Shown here: positions 20,033 through 27,573 of the stretch, piece by piece
Position numbering within the stretch: the stretch's first letter is position 1
Layout: every line of letters starts with the position of its first letter
Assembly: GCA_015680685.1 (NCBI GenBank)
Contig: MNCI01004274.1
Span: 2,433-30,005 of the forward strand
DNA length: 27,573 nt
Direction: 5' to 3'
DNA from: Gnetum montanum
Taxonomy: Eukaryota; Streptophyta; Gnetopsida; Gnetales; Gnetaceae
Position numbers and translations under genes: made by a program
The notes under the pieces: model-generated
What the model was told of the DNA's origin: nothing
What the model saw: only the letters and a program-made list of their open reading frames with translations
Databases searched by the model: none

Positions 20033-20099
20033 ATGGATTTGGCTTGAATGGAGTGGAGTTACAACAGAGATTAGGCCCTAATCAATTTTCCTGGGATGC

Positions 20100-20460
20100 C
20101 TAAGGCTTGAAGTGGAATGAAAAAGGGAAAATGACTAATGGATTTAAATAGATGACATCCTTAATAGAGTTAACACCATAGTTAGGACATCTTGGGAAAA
20201 AGTATAATGTCTTGTCTAAGTCATGCCTAAACATAGTGAGACATCTTAATTTTGGATGGGATGTCTTAGGGGAGACATCTTCTAAAATAGTGAGACATCC
20301 CAACTTTAAGTAGGTCACTTTCAGGTAATAATGAATGGATGAGTAGGGTAAGAGGTTTAGAAATTTTTCAAGGAATGTTACCAAGGATAATTAAAACAAA
20401 GAGAGCACTAAAACAAGTATCATATCTACAACATAATGCAAGTCAAGGAAAAATACTTAT
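20100..20460. repeat. Internal GATGTC/GACATC motif cluster
   Basis: Between the gag remains and the extra ORF, the 20150-20300 part carries six exact GACATC/GATGTC hexamers, several as GTGAGACATC. This is the same motif as in the LTR U3. It may be a displaced LTR piece or an internal control region. No coding domain was found in this part. Confidence 0.6.
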
Positions 20461-20749
20461 CCATACTTACCTTGCTTGCCTTTAGAAAGATGCTTTACTC
20501 AAGTAGATTTATGATGAGGTTCTCTCTTCATATTTTCTCCATTGTAATCATTAAATGTTTCTTGCTTCCTAGATATCTGCTTCTTCTTTGTGAAGTTCTT
20601 TGTGGTTAAATGGAAAGCATGAATACTTGTTCTTTCTTCTTCATTTTATAACTTGACTCTTCAAATATTTTTAACCTACAAGACATTCTTACTGGGCATC
20701 TTTTGATAAGACTAAGAAGTCATGTTATAGTGTTTCATTTTTAATTAAC

Positions 20750-21245
20750 CACTTGATTATTTATACCCATATGTTTCATAGTAGTAACATTTGATTTTCC
20801 TTACTTCGGCAACATGATCAAACCTTGGTATATACTTCCATTTGGATGAAGTACTTGAGGATGCCTCATGTTGTGAGTGAATTCCCAATCCACTCTTTTC
20901 ATTTGGATCTCTTGCTTATTCCAACATAATTTGTAGAGTATTTTTTTCTTTTGCAAGTCTTTCATTAATAAGCTTTGTGTATGCAAGCTCTTTGATAGTT
21001 TGCTCATGTGAAGATGTTAGTTCTGATTCTCATCTCTTAGGTTTGAGTTTTTCATTGTGAGATCTAAGAATTTTTTTATTAAGTTGAGATAATTTTAATT
21101 CTTTATTAATCAAGGCCTTTTTCATCTTAATACATAAACTCTGAAAGGATATAATTTCATTGCATAATAAATCATGCCTTTCCTCAAGAGTGCCTTTAGA
21201 TTCTTTAGTTTCCACTATAGGATCTTCATGAGTAAGGGCCATACA
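20750..21245 (-). pseudogene. gag: Gag coiled-coil region of copia-like element
   Basis: Two open pieces (21242-21030 and 21007-20801) read on with little loss. The first is a lysine-, leucine- and glutamate-rich helical stretch (KKALINKELKLSQLNKKIL). The second continues as LAKEKNTLQIMLEQ and ends DPNEKSGLGIHSQ. A coiled coil followed by an 'NDKSGLGY'-like phrase is typical of long gags of some plant copia elements. A decayed CX2C piece (CYYYETYGYK) lies near 20780. The protease motif that should come next is absent. Confidence 0.65.
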
Positions 21246-21322
21246 AATAAGATGTTACTTTGTGGAGTTGTCATTCATTTCTACTTCACTATAGTCCTCA
21301 TTCCAACTTGAGTAAAAATTTT

Positions 21323-22335
21323 TCACTTTATTTTCAACATCAAATGGGTCCTTCTTTTGTAACCTACCAACACTTGAACATTCAAAGGCCACATGGCCTC
21401 TACCACACAAAACTCCATAACACTTGGAAATTTGGAGGCCACGTGACCTCTACCACCACAAACCCAACATTGTATAGAAGATGCATCAAGATTAGAATTT
21501 TTGAAATTTTTACCTCTTTTTTTACCCTTCATGTCAATTTGATTGAAGCTCTTTTCTTTTCATGCTAGCAGTCTTTGAACTCTTCTTAATAAGAGAGCTA
21601 ATTCATCTTCACTATTTGCTTCATGCTCAAATGACTCTTTCTCCTTTGATAAGCTTTTAATAGTAATTAGTTTTTCTTTGATTGCACCTTCACTTATGAG
21701 ATTCATCTCGTAAGCTATGAGTGCACTTTGAAGCTCTTCAAACTTCAAGACTGAAAATCCTTGATCTCCACCATGGCTATTACTTTAGGTCTAAATTTAG
21801 GTTGCAAGATTCTAATCATTTTGATAATAGCATTACTTTTAGGTAAATCCTTTCCCGTTCCTTTGATAGTTATAACTAAGCAATTAGCTCTCAAAAAATA
21901 ATCTTTGATTTTCTCTACTTGTTTTATTTTTAATTTATCATGTTCACTTTGTAAAACTAGAAGCTTAGATTTTTTAACAATAGATGTACCTTCATAAGTA
22001 GCTTCTAGAACCTCTTAAATTTCTTTTTCAGTTTTGCACCTAGCTACTCTATTGAACTCGGATTTACTTAAAGCACAATAAAGACCATTTTTAGCTTTGG
22101 AATCAAACATAAACTTATCTTTTTTATCTTGAGTCCACTTGCTTCTTAGTTTTGTAGTTCTTGTAGTGCTGTCAATGAGTGGCATGTATCCCTCTAGGAT
22201 GGATTCTCAAATTTCAAACTCCATGGATTCAAAGAATCCCTGCATTCGAGCCTTCCACTACATGAAGTCAATCCCATCGAACATTGGTGGCTTGGTATAT
22301 GATGTTCCTTCTATTGTTCACTCTTAAGTTGTTAA
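21323..22335 (-). pseudogene. gag: Copia-type gag, broken
   Basis: The N-terminus near 22300 gives PPMFDGIDF, a stop, then WKARMQGFFESMEFEI, the usual 'F-G-NY--WK-RM' start of copia gag. Next come NGLYCALSKSEFNRVARCKT, a YEGTS block, DLPKSNAII near 21850, and the open stretch 21748-21560 with EELQSALIAYEMNL and NSEDELALLLRRVQ. Zinc knuckles follow at about 21475-21375 (CWVCGGRGHVASKF, and a second copy in a shifted frame). Gag would package the element's RNA. There are several stops and at least two frameshifts. Confidence 0.8.
21375..21475 (-). repeat. Duplicated zinc knuckle in copia gag
   Basis: The first copy reads CWVCGGRGHVASKFPSV, with Phe at the place of the last Cys. In the next frame, about 50 bp on, a second copy reads CGRGHVAFECSSVG. 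On the plus strand, GGCCACATGGCCTCTACCAC and GGCCACGTGACCTCTACCAC show the duplication directly. Confidence 0.7.
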
Positions 22336-22355
22336 ACTCAAAATTGGGAGGACGT

Positions 22356-22368
22356 GGCTTCAATATCA
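22356..22368 (-). other. Primer binding site (initiator tRNA-Met type)
   Basis: The minus strand reads TGATATTGAAGCC two bases from the LTR tip. The usual copia site is TGGTATCAGAGCC; the four differences are all transitions. Confidence 0.6.
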
Positions 22369-22370
22369 CT

Positions 22371-23417
22371 TGAAGATCGAGAACTTAGAAGGAATGTTGA
22401 ATAAGTTCCATCAATTAAAATTAAAGCTGGACATAAATGTACATTGTTTCCAAACTTGAGTATGTCCACACTTGGAGGATAGAATCCTTGCACATCTCCA
22501 AACTTTGTTTCTTCAAAAATGTAGTTTCAATGATACCATAACCTTTACAAAGTTTAAGCTTTGTAAGGGGTGTTTTTATACAAGAACATATCCAACCCCA
22601 CAAGGTTCCAACAAGCTCAAGATGTGGTTTTAAGGATCTTAGAACCTTTACAATAACTTGAGCTCTGCATAGGATGTTTTCTCTCAAGAGATGCCTTCCC
22701 GCAAAAAGTAGATGAACCCCATAGGGATTACAAAGGGAGAAAAGAAAGATCAAGGAGAGAATGTACTCAAATTACAAATTCCTTGCTTTGATGCTCTTAA
22801 TAATTACAATACTTAACTCACAAAAGATAAAGAGTTGAAGAACAAATGGATTCACAAGATGTGTATAATGAAGGAAATATTTGTGTGAACAGTGCTTGTC
22901 CTTTTCATACAGATATCATTTCTTTTATGGCCTTTATCCTTGTCAAATGATTATTGAAGTTTGTACAATTGGCTATAAAATGGCTAGTTGGGACATCTCA
23001 CTAACTTTTAGATGCTTATATGTGGGACATCTCACTTTAGTTGGGATGTCTAGATTGGGACATCTTAATTGTACTTGGGATATTTGCTACTTTTCTAGGA
23101 CATCTCACTTGAGATCTAGACTTTTCAATAGACACTTTTGCTAATCCTCTAGGATGTCTTGACAACTGCCAGAACATCTTCTCTTGACTTCTAGATGTTG
23201 TACATCCCTGTGACTTCTCCAAACTCTTGCAATCTTGGTTGAGACTTCGTTACTTTAGATTGACAACTCAACTCTCATCTTGGTTTCAACATGCTCTTTG
23301 CCTCATTCTCGTCATACTCTTATCAAGCTCTTATCTTTGTCAAGTCTTGCAAGATATCACAAGCACATTTTCCACTTTCTTCATTTTCCAAGATTTTGAC
23401 ATACCAAAAGGTCAACA
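22371..23417 (-). repeat. 5' LTR of copia-like element
   Basis: This 1047-bp LTR runs on the plus strand from TGAAGATCGAG to GGTCAACA, with intact TG and CA tips. It aligns with 16821-17927, with visible substitutions and small indels throughout, which shows an old insertion. The U3 motif cluster is at about 22990-23175 and has six exact GATGTC/GACATC hexamers. Confidence 0.88.
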
Positions 23418-23422
23418 TTTCT
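23418..23422. repeat. Target site duplication, right copy
   Basis: TTTCT pairs with TTCCT at 16816-16820, with one transition. Confidence 0.55.
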
Positions 23423-23582
23423 TCTATTTTTTTTGTTGATTAAGTGTCTATATGGTTATTTATTGATATGATTGTTAGTCAATTCTAGGTGTAATACCAT
23501 CGTAGTTTAGGGATATTAAATGGGTATGTTACAATTAATTTTCATGTTGAAAAAAAAAATCAAAACTAATTTATGTTCTTCC

Positions 23583-23875
23583 ATAATAATTCATGTGAAA
23601 AAGTGGCCCAACGTTATGGAGATAAGTATTTATTTTATGTGACAAAGTCTAGCTAATAAATACCCATAATAATTCTCATGAAAAAGTTATCTCTAGTAAC
23701 ATTATGCTGGCAATATTTATTTTGAGTGTAAAGTTCAAGTAACCAGTAGCTAACCTCTCAGCTAAAATAATAATTCCCATGAGAAAGTTAAACTCTTGGC
23801 CTAATGTTATGACCATGATTATTTATTTACCATGACAAAGTCTAGCCAATTAGTAGTTGGCCTCTCAGCCAATAG
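23583..23875. repeat. Degenerate tandem repeat, three units of about 80-110 bp
   Basis: Each unit opens with CCATAATAATTC(T/C)CATGAGAAAG-like sequence, continues through a TATTTATTTT part and an ACAAAGTCTAGCCAATTAG part, and closes near CCTCTCAGCCAA. Units start at about 23582, 23661 and 23768. The first is shorter at its end. Such repeats are common inside LTRs, but no LTR tips could be fixed here. Confidence 0.65.
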
Positions 23876-23939
23876 TACATATAGGAAAAATCAAGAAAAA
23901 ATATTTTATTTTTCATATTATTAAAACATTGATGGATAT

Positions 23940-24480
23940 ATGTAATTATATAATAACTTAAATTTTTCATGTTCTTTGAATTTTCATCCAGATTTTTATG
24001 GAAAAAGGCTTGTCTCATCCATAACTATGCTGGAATTATCAAATGCGTATAAATACATAGGCTTATCATATTGTATTTGATTTGAAAAACTAATTTAATG
24101 AAAGGTTATTGATTTGATTTGGAATTTTCTCTATTATTTCATTTTCCATCATGCATCATTCCAACATTTGCCTCATCCATCAATATTTATCATTCAACAA
24201 TCTCCATTAGTCCATCAACATTTCATCACCAACATTCATCATTTTAGTTGTTGACAAATCATCAATCTATTTAAAATTCATTGTTTATTGATCATTATTA
24301 TTATATTTCATCTTCAATTAATTTTATCTTTAATTTCACATTTGGATCCAATCAATTTATCAATATTTTGGGCATCATCAAACTTCATTGCAATTTCTGG
24401 AAAGTAAAGTGCGTCACTTTTGTGGAACAAATATTAACCATCAAATCAAAACCAAAAGTTTTAGGGAAGTAGATTATTAA
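23940..24480 (+). other. Possible LTR fragment with TATA box
   Basis: TATAAATA at 24048-24055 is followed by a pyrimidine- and CAT-rich leader (24120-24290), like the R-U5 side of a plant LTR. No terminal repeat, target duplication or primer site could be fixed. It may belong with the tandem repeat just upstream. The open stretch at 24281-24472 has no recognisable domain. Confidence 0.3.
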
Positions 24481-24899
24481 AAGAGCTTTGTATGAAGTAT
24501 TTATACATTCCATAACTCTTTAAGATCGTAGAGATATTTATCTCTCAAATTACTAATTTTTGTTCTAAATGCTAAACAATTTTATATAATATTAATTTCT
24601 AGGGAAAATTTGAATCATTAAATAAATTTCAATGGATTTGAAAGTTTATAATCTTATAGATTGCAGAACAAGCTTTCAAGCAAGGCCAAAATTAGCTTGA
24701 AACTCATATGAATTGCAAAGATACTATAGTTACAAAATCAACAAGATAGTTTTTTAACAATTGGTTCACCTCTATCAATTGGGTCATCCCTCTATTTTGC
24801 ATTAGTCTCAATCAGGTCACCTTGTTCAGGGAGTCACATTCAGTTTGGAATTCATCAAAAAATCGAATACAAGCTTCAAAGTTTATAAATTTGCAAGGT
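24481..24899. other. AT-rich stretch, nothing recognised
   Basis: No gene, repeat unit or mobile-element end is seen here. Confidence 0.4.
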
Positions 24900-26240
24900 T
24901 TTTGTTTTTCTCCTTTAACTTTTGCCATTAATTTTTAGGAGAAAGTTCTTTATAAAATTTATTAGAAAATCAATAAATGGGTTGAAAAACCATTATCTCT
25001 AGTAGGAAGATTTATTGTTGCTTCTAGAATTTTTTTAGTCTACTCATGTTTATTATTCTTTATTTAGGGCTTCTTTTAAAAAGATCATATGATTAATTAG
25101 AATAGTTTATTAGATTCTCTTTTTTTTTTGGAAAACAATGATGCTCTTCATTACTTTCCTCAAGGTAATTTGGAATATTATACCATTAACAAAAAAGTTG
25201 TTCATTTGAGTTTTCATTTCACTTATCGTTAAAGAATATTACTTGCTATCAAATGAATTTAAAAACTTTGCAAGGTGATAAAATCTTAAAACTACTTATT
25301 AGACATCAAGTTAAATTTAGTTGGCTAGCTAATTCAAAAATTTGGTTTAATACTTGAGGGGAAAATTGGGTTATTACTTCTACCAAAATTAAAATTGCAG
25401 GATCAGTTGTGCTTCAATACATTTAGATATTTTGGTAACAGATTAGTTCATATTTGTAATGGCACCATTTCCAATACTCTTGGAATTCCATTTTATGGAT
25501 GTTTGTCCAATGGACACCTTGATGTGGAACTATTAGCACTTTAGTTGCTTACACCTTGAAATGATCAAATTTAATCAAAAAGAGATTCTTCATGTTATAT
25601 AAATTTTCTATGATACCACTCCTTCTATGTCTTTAGAATGAAAATAATTCTAAGCTAAATTTGATTTAAATAAAATAGATAAAGTCTCTTTTCAAATTCT
25701 TTGTGATAGGTGTTTGGTTGTTTTCTTGGGATCCTCCTCTCAATTCTCATCTTGTTTATAGGGTAATTGGATTTGGCTACATGTTGTTGAAATGCTACAA
25801 TTTTTTATTGCAAAAGCTCAATATTGGTTTGATAGAGAGAAAGCTCCTTTTAAAATTCTCAATCATGAATGAAACACTTAAAATATTGAGAATGATTGAA
25901 TACAAAAGTTTAAAAACTTATGGAAACTTGGGGCTTAGTTGAAAGTGCAGTTTTTTTGTTTAGTCTTTATTATATAGTGATCTTCCTATGGAGCATATAC
26001 TTTCTTGGTTGTGATAGTCTAGTTTGTCTAGTTTACTTTTAAGAAGACTCTATTGAACATATTTTTGTTTATCTTCTTATGGAGCATATACTCTCTTAGT
26101 TGAACATATTTTTGTTTATCTTCTTATGGAGCATATACTCTCTTAGTTGTGATAATCTAGTTTGTCTAGTTTACTTTTAAGAAGACTCTGTTGAACATAT
26201 TTTCGTTTATTGTTCTTTTGCTTAGTAAGCTTAGCAATAG
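24900..26240 (+). pseudogene. LINE ORF2 3' relic, second copy
   Basis: With many stops, the plus strand reads KWVEKPLSLVGRFIVASRIF near 24975, a FPQGNLEYYTINKKV block near 25160, and a WLANSKIWFN block near 25325. This follows the order 'W--K-LSLAGR---- ... GGLG--N ... W' of plant LINE ORF2 after RT. Near 26010-26070 the phrase CDSLVCLVYF, stop, EDSIEHIFVY matches the C-terminal zinc region ('C--C-..-EDS-EHIF--C'). It is a different lineage from the LINE at 12650. The 5' part is missing. The limits are approximate. Confidence 0.65.
25982..26210. repeat. 91-bp local repeat: full, partial, full
   Basis: Copy 1 is 25982-26072 (91 bp), copy 2 is 26073-26119 (47 bp, missing the middle 44 bp) and copy 3 is 26120-26210 (91 bp). 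Each opens CTTC(C/T)TATGGAGCATATAC and ends ACATATTTT(T/C)GTTTAT. The unit spans the LINE zinc-region coding sequence. Differences are few, so the duplication is younger than the LINE. Confidence 0.85.
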
Positions 26241-27176
26241 TGTTTTTTAATTCCCAGATTTCAAAAATTTTAGAATTCTTTTGTTTAGGTACATGGATAA
26301 TAAAGAATGATACTTTACAGCAGGCGTTGAATTTTAACATGAACTTTCTGCTTCACGTTTATGGAAAAAAAAGGAAGCAGCCCTTCCTATTTGACTTTAT
26401 CCTTTCCCTTCAGTTCCGTGATGTATACCCCATTTTGTGTGTGGATTTGGCTGTCACGTCACCCAATTAATATTATTATGCTTTTTGCAGGCCATGGTGC
26501 TCTTTTATCTGGGCTAGTCTCCCTTAAGTCTTTTTTTCTTAACAAAATTCTTAATACGTTTTTGAACTTTTCAACCAAAGCAGGCAGGAAAAAAGTTACT
26601 TTCAGACAAGGTTATTGGGTACTAATTAAGGACAACGACATTTCAATTCAAAATCCCCCGCTGTAAATTCTTTGGCAAGGCTGTGAGCTGAAATTTTCAC
26701 AGCCAACTCAATGTGGAACTGGTCTGTGACATGCATTAGGAGCTGGACACAGAAACGAGGAATTGGGGAATGTTTCCTGCTACGGTCTTTCAAGATTATG
26801 TGGGGTCAAAATGGGCAGCCCTGTTTACTGTGTTTCTGGGTCGCTTCCATGCTTTTACGATCATCCATGCTAGCTCAGCAATCCTCCTCATCTTTCTTTG
26901 TTCACAGTCAGAGCGTCCAAACGGTTTGCAGGTGCCATGCCTGCCCTCGGATGAATACGCGCTGCAACCTTAGTGGCTGGTTTTGCATCCTTTTGTAATG
27001 AGCATTTAAATGCAAGTTGGCCCGTTTCTTTCGGTGCTTGGTATTGCACATGGACTCAATTAAGTGGTCTCTTCATATTACAATATTGTTATTATTTAAT
27101 GAATGGAAGCACATAATGCACAGAGCAAAATCCCAATGCCGTGTCACTGGTCATTAAGTAGCAGCCTCGAGGTTGA

Positions 27177-27183
27177 TATAAAT
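27177..27183 (+). promoter_or_regulatory. Candidate TATA box of host gene
   Basis: TATAAAT is about 265 bp upstream of the ATG at 27448. If used, the transcript would start near 27210, giving a leader of about 240 nt that contains upstream ATGs. Other TATA-like words near 27417 are too close to the ATG. Confidence 0.4.
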
Positions 27184-27200
27184 CATTTTTGTCAATGAAT

Positions 27201-27218
27201 GATGACGTGGGTGTCATC
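27201..27218. promoter_or_regulatory. Inverted repeat with ACGT core
   Basis: GATGAC and GTCATC flank a 6-bp spacer GTGGGT, a perfect 6-bp inverted repeat. It includes TGACG, a plant bZIP (as-1-type) half site, and ACGTGG, an ABRE-like core. Confidence 0.45.
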
Positions 27219-27307
27219 GGCTCACCTAAAACGGCTTAAATTCAAGCAAAGAATTCTCACCCGTCTCTGGAAGTTTACGGGGTCAATTTCCCCTGCTTGC
27301 CTGTGCT

Positions 27308-27421
27308 ATGTTGCCAAACACTGTACGAAAATTTCTGTTTTATTTGCTTCTTGTGGCTCATGCAAGTGAAACGGAATACAGATTTAAGAACCATGGAACT
27401 TCGTTGCTGATGATAGTATAG
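27308..27421 (+). other. Upstream ORF in leader (37 codons)
   Basis: ATG at 27308 opens MLPNTVRKFLFYLLLVAHAS and closes with TAG at 27419-27421. It is out of frame with the ATG at 27448. A second small ORF, 27360-27410 (16 codons), overlaps it in another frame. The first has a hydrophobic, signal-like start, which may be chance. If transcribed, both could lower translation of the main ORF. Confidence 0.35.
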
Positions 27422-27447
27422 TTATACCACTAAGAAAAATCGGCAAC

Positions 27448-27547
27448 ATGGGGAGAAAGGATTGTCTGGGTTTTGTGTATGCTCTGTTTATATCTGCTTT
27501 CCCTCTCCCTCTGTTATGTTCTGCAAATTCAACACATCCACGTGAAG
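27448..27547 (+). CDS. First exon of a secreted or membrane protein gene (runs out of window)
   Basis: ATG at 27448 has a strong context (A at -3, G at +4). It encodes MGRKD, then a hydrophobic core LGFVYALFISAFPLPLL, then CSANSTHPRE. This is a textbook signal peptide with a likely cut after the Ser-Ala of CSA. The frame reaches GAAG, followed by GTATTG at 27548, a plausible 5' splice donor in phase 1; the window ends 26 bases later. A phase-1 join after 'HPRE' could give the 'DP-EV-AL' type start of leucine-rich-repeat receptor kinases, but that is a guess from a few residues. Reading through instead gives GIALNLTIR. This is the best candidate for a functional host gene in the window. Confidence 0.5.
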
Positions 27548-27573
27548 GTATTGCTTTAAATTTAACTATAAGG
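27548..27573 (+). other. Start of candidate intron 1
   Basis: The stretch begins GTATTG and is AT-rich, as plant introns are. The coding frame stays open to the window edge, so splicing here is not proven. Confidence 0.35.

Larger units (their letters stand above)
16821..23417 (-). mobile_element. Ty1/copia-like element, pol-less, with extra ORF
   Basis: This is a 6.6-kb element with direct LTRs (16821-17927 and 22371-23417), 5-bp near-duplications outside them, a Met-tRNA-type primer site (22356-22368) and a purine tract beside the 3' LTR. The minus-strand order is LTR, gag with a copia-type N-terminus, coiled coil, a gap, a degenerate ORF like the putative plant transposon protein family (about 20030-18410), purine tract, LTR. 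No protease (DSG), integrase or RT motif is found in the 4.4-kb interior. The gag resembles SIRE-type copia gags. The element would have depended on another element's enzymes. Confidence 0.8.
26300..27300 (+). promoter_or_regulatory. Upstream region of a candidate host gene
   Basis: The composition changes here: it is less AT-rich, with mixed words and no stop-ridden retroelement domains. It holds ACGT-core sites at 26455-26461 (CACGTCA) with CCAAT-type sequence beside it, and at 27203-27210 (TGACGTGG). A TATA-like TATAAAT is at 27177-27183. Overlapping short open stretches (26361-26666, 26711-26998, 26770-26973) lack any recognisable domain and are probably non-coding. Confidence 0.45.

Noticed and set aside
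22881-23222. ORFs over the right copia LTR
   Set aside because: They translate the GACATC/GATGTC motif repeats and flanking LTR; non-coding.
16821-23417. Hidden copia integrase or RT in the element interior
   Set aside because: No DSG, HHCC, DDE or YVDD-type block could be read in any minus-strand frame between 17941 and 20800.
24281-24472. 63-codon ORF as a gene
   Set aside because: It has Phe/Ile/Asn-rich AT-driven composition and no recognisable motif.
26711-26998. 95-codon Cys/Trp-rich ORF as a small secreted peptide
   Set aside because: An overlapping frame is open over the same span, there is no clear signal peptide, and it lies in a likely promoter region.

Overview
This is nuclear DNA from a seed plant with a large, repeat-filled genome. 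The evidence is plant-type Ty3/gypsy and Ty1/copia LTR retrotransposons with tRNA-complementary primer sites, plant LINEs, and a candidate first exon with a GT splice donor at the right edge. The extreme age of the repeats would suit a gymnosperm, but that is only a guess. No rRNA, tRNA, CRISPR array or bacterial-type operon was seen.

Layout. (1) 1-11344: a minus-strand Ty3/gypsy cluster of the non-chromovirus Athila/Tat kind, with three LTRs of one family (<1-902, 2272-3081, 10488-11344). The right unit carries a leader, broken gag, protease, reverse transcriptase, RNase H and integrase. The left unit carries only a leader and gag between LTRs. The middle LTR seems to serve both. (2) 11523-12364: a solo LTR with related ends, on the plus strand, flanked by a perfect 5-bp duplication. 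(3) About 12650-16300: a plus-strand LINE ORF2 relic with many stops. (4) 16821-23417: a minus-strand Ty1/copia-like element with about 1.05-1.1 kb LTRs, a Met-type primer site, a purine tract, near-matching target duplications and a gag. It has no visible protease, integrase or RT; instead it carries a degenerate ORF like the retroelement-associated 'putative plant transposon protein' family. (5) 23423-24900: AT-rich DNA with a degenerate tandem repeat and an LTR-like TATA region. (6) About 24900-26240: a second LINE 3' relic with a local 91-bp duplication. (7) About 26300-27573: a richer, low-repeat stretch that looks like the promoter, leader and first coding exon of a real host gene encoding a secreted or membrane protein.

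None of the mobile elements looks able to move: all coding regions carry stops, frameshifts or lost catalytic residues, and many visible changes are C-to-T or G-to-A, as expected for old methylated repeats. The only candidate living gene is the one starting at 27448. The least ordinary structures are the GATATC palindrome array in the gypsy LTRs, the gag-only gypsy unit, and the pol-less copia element with its extra ORF and GATGTC/GACATC motif clusters.
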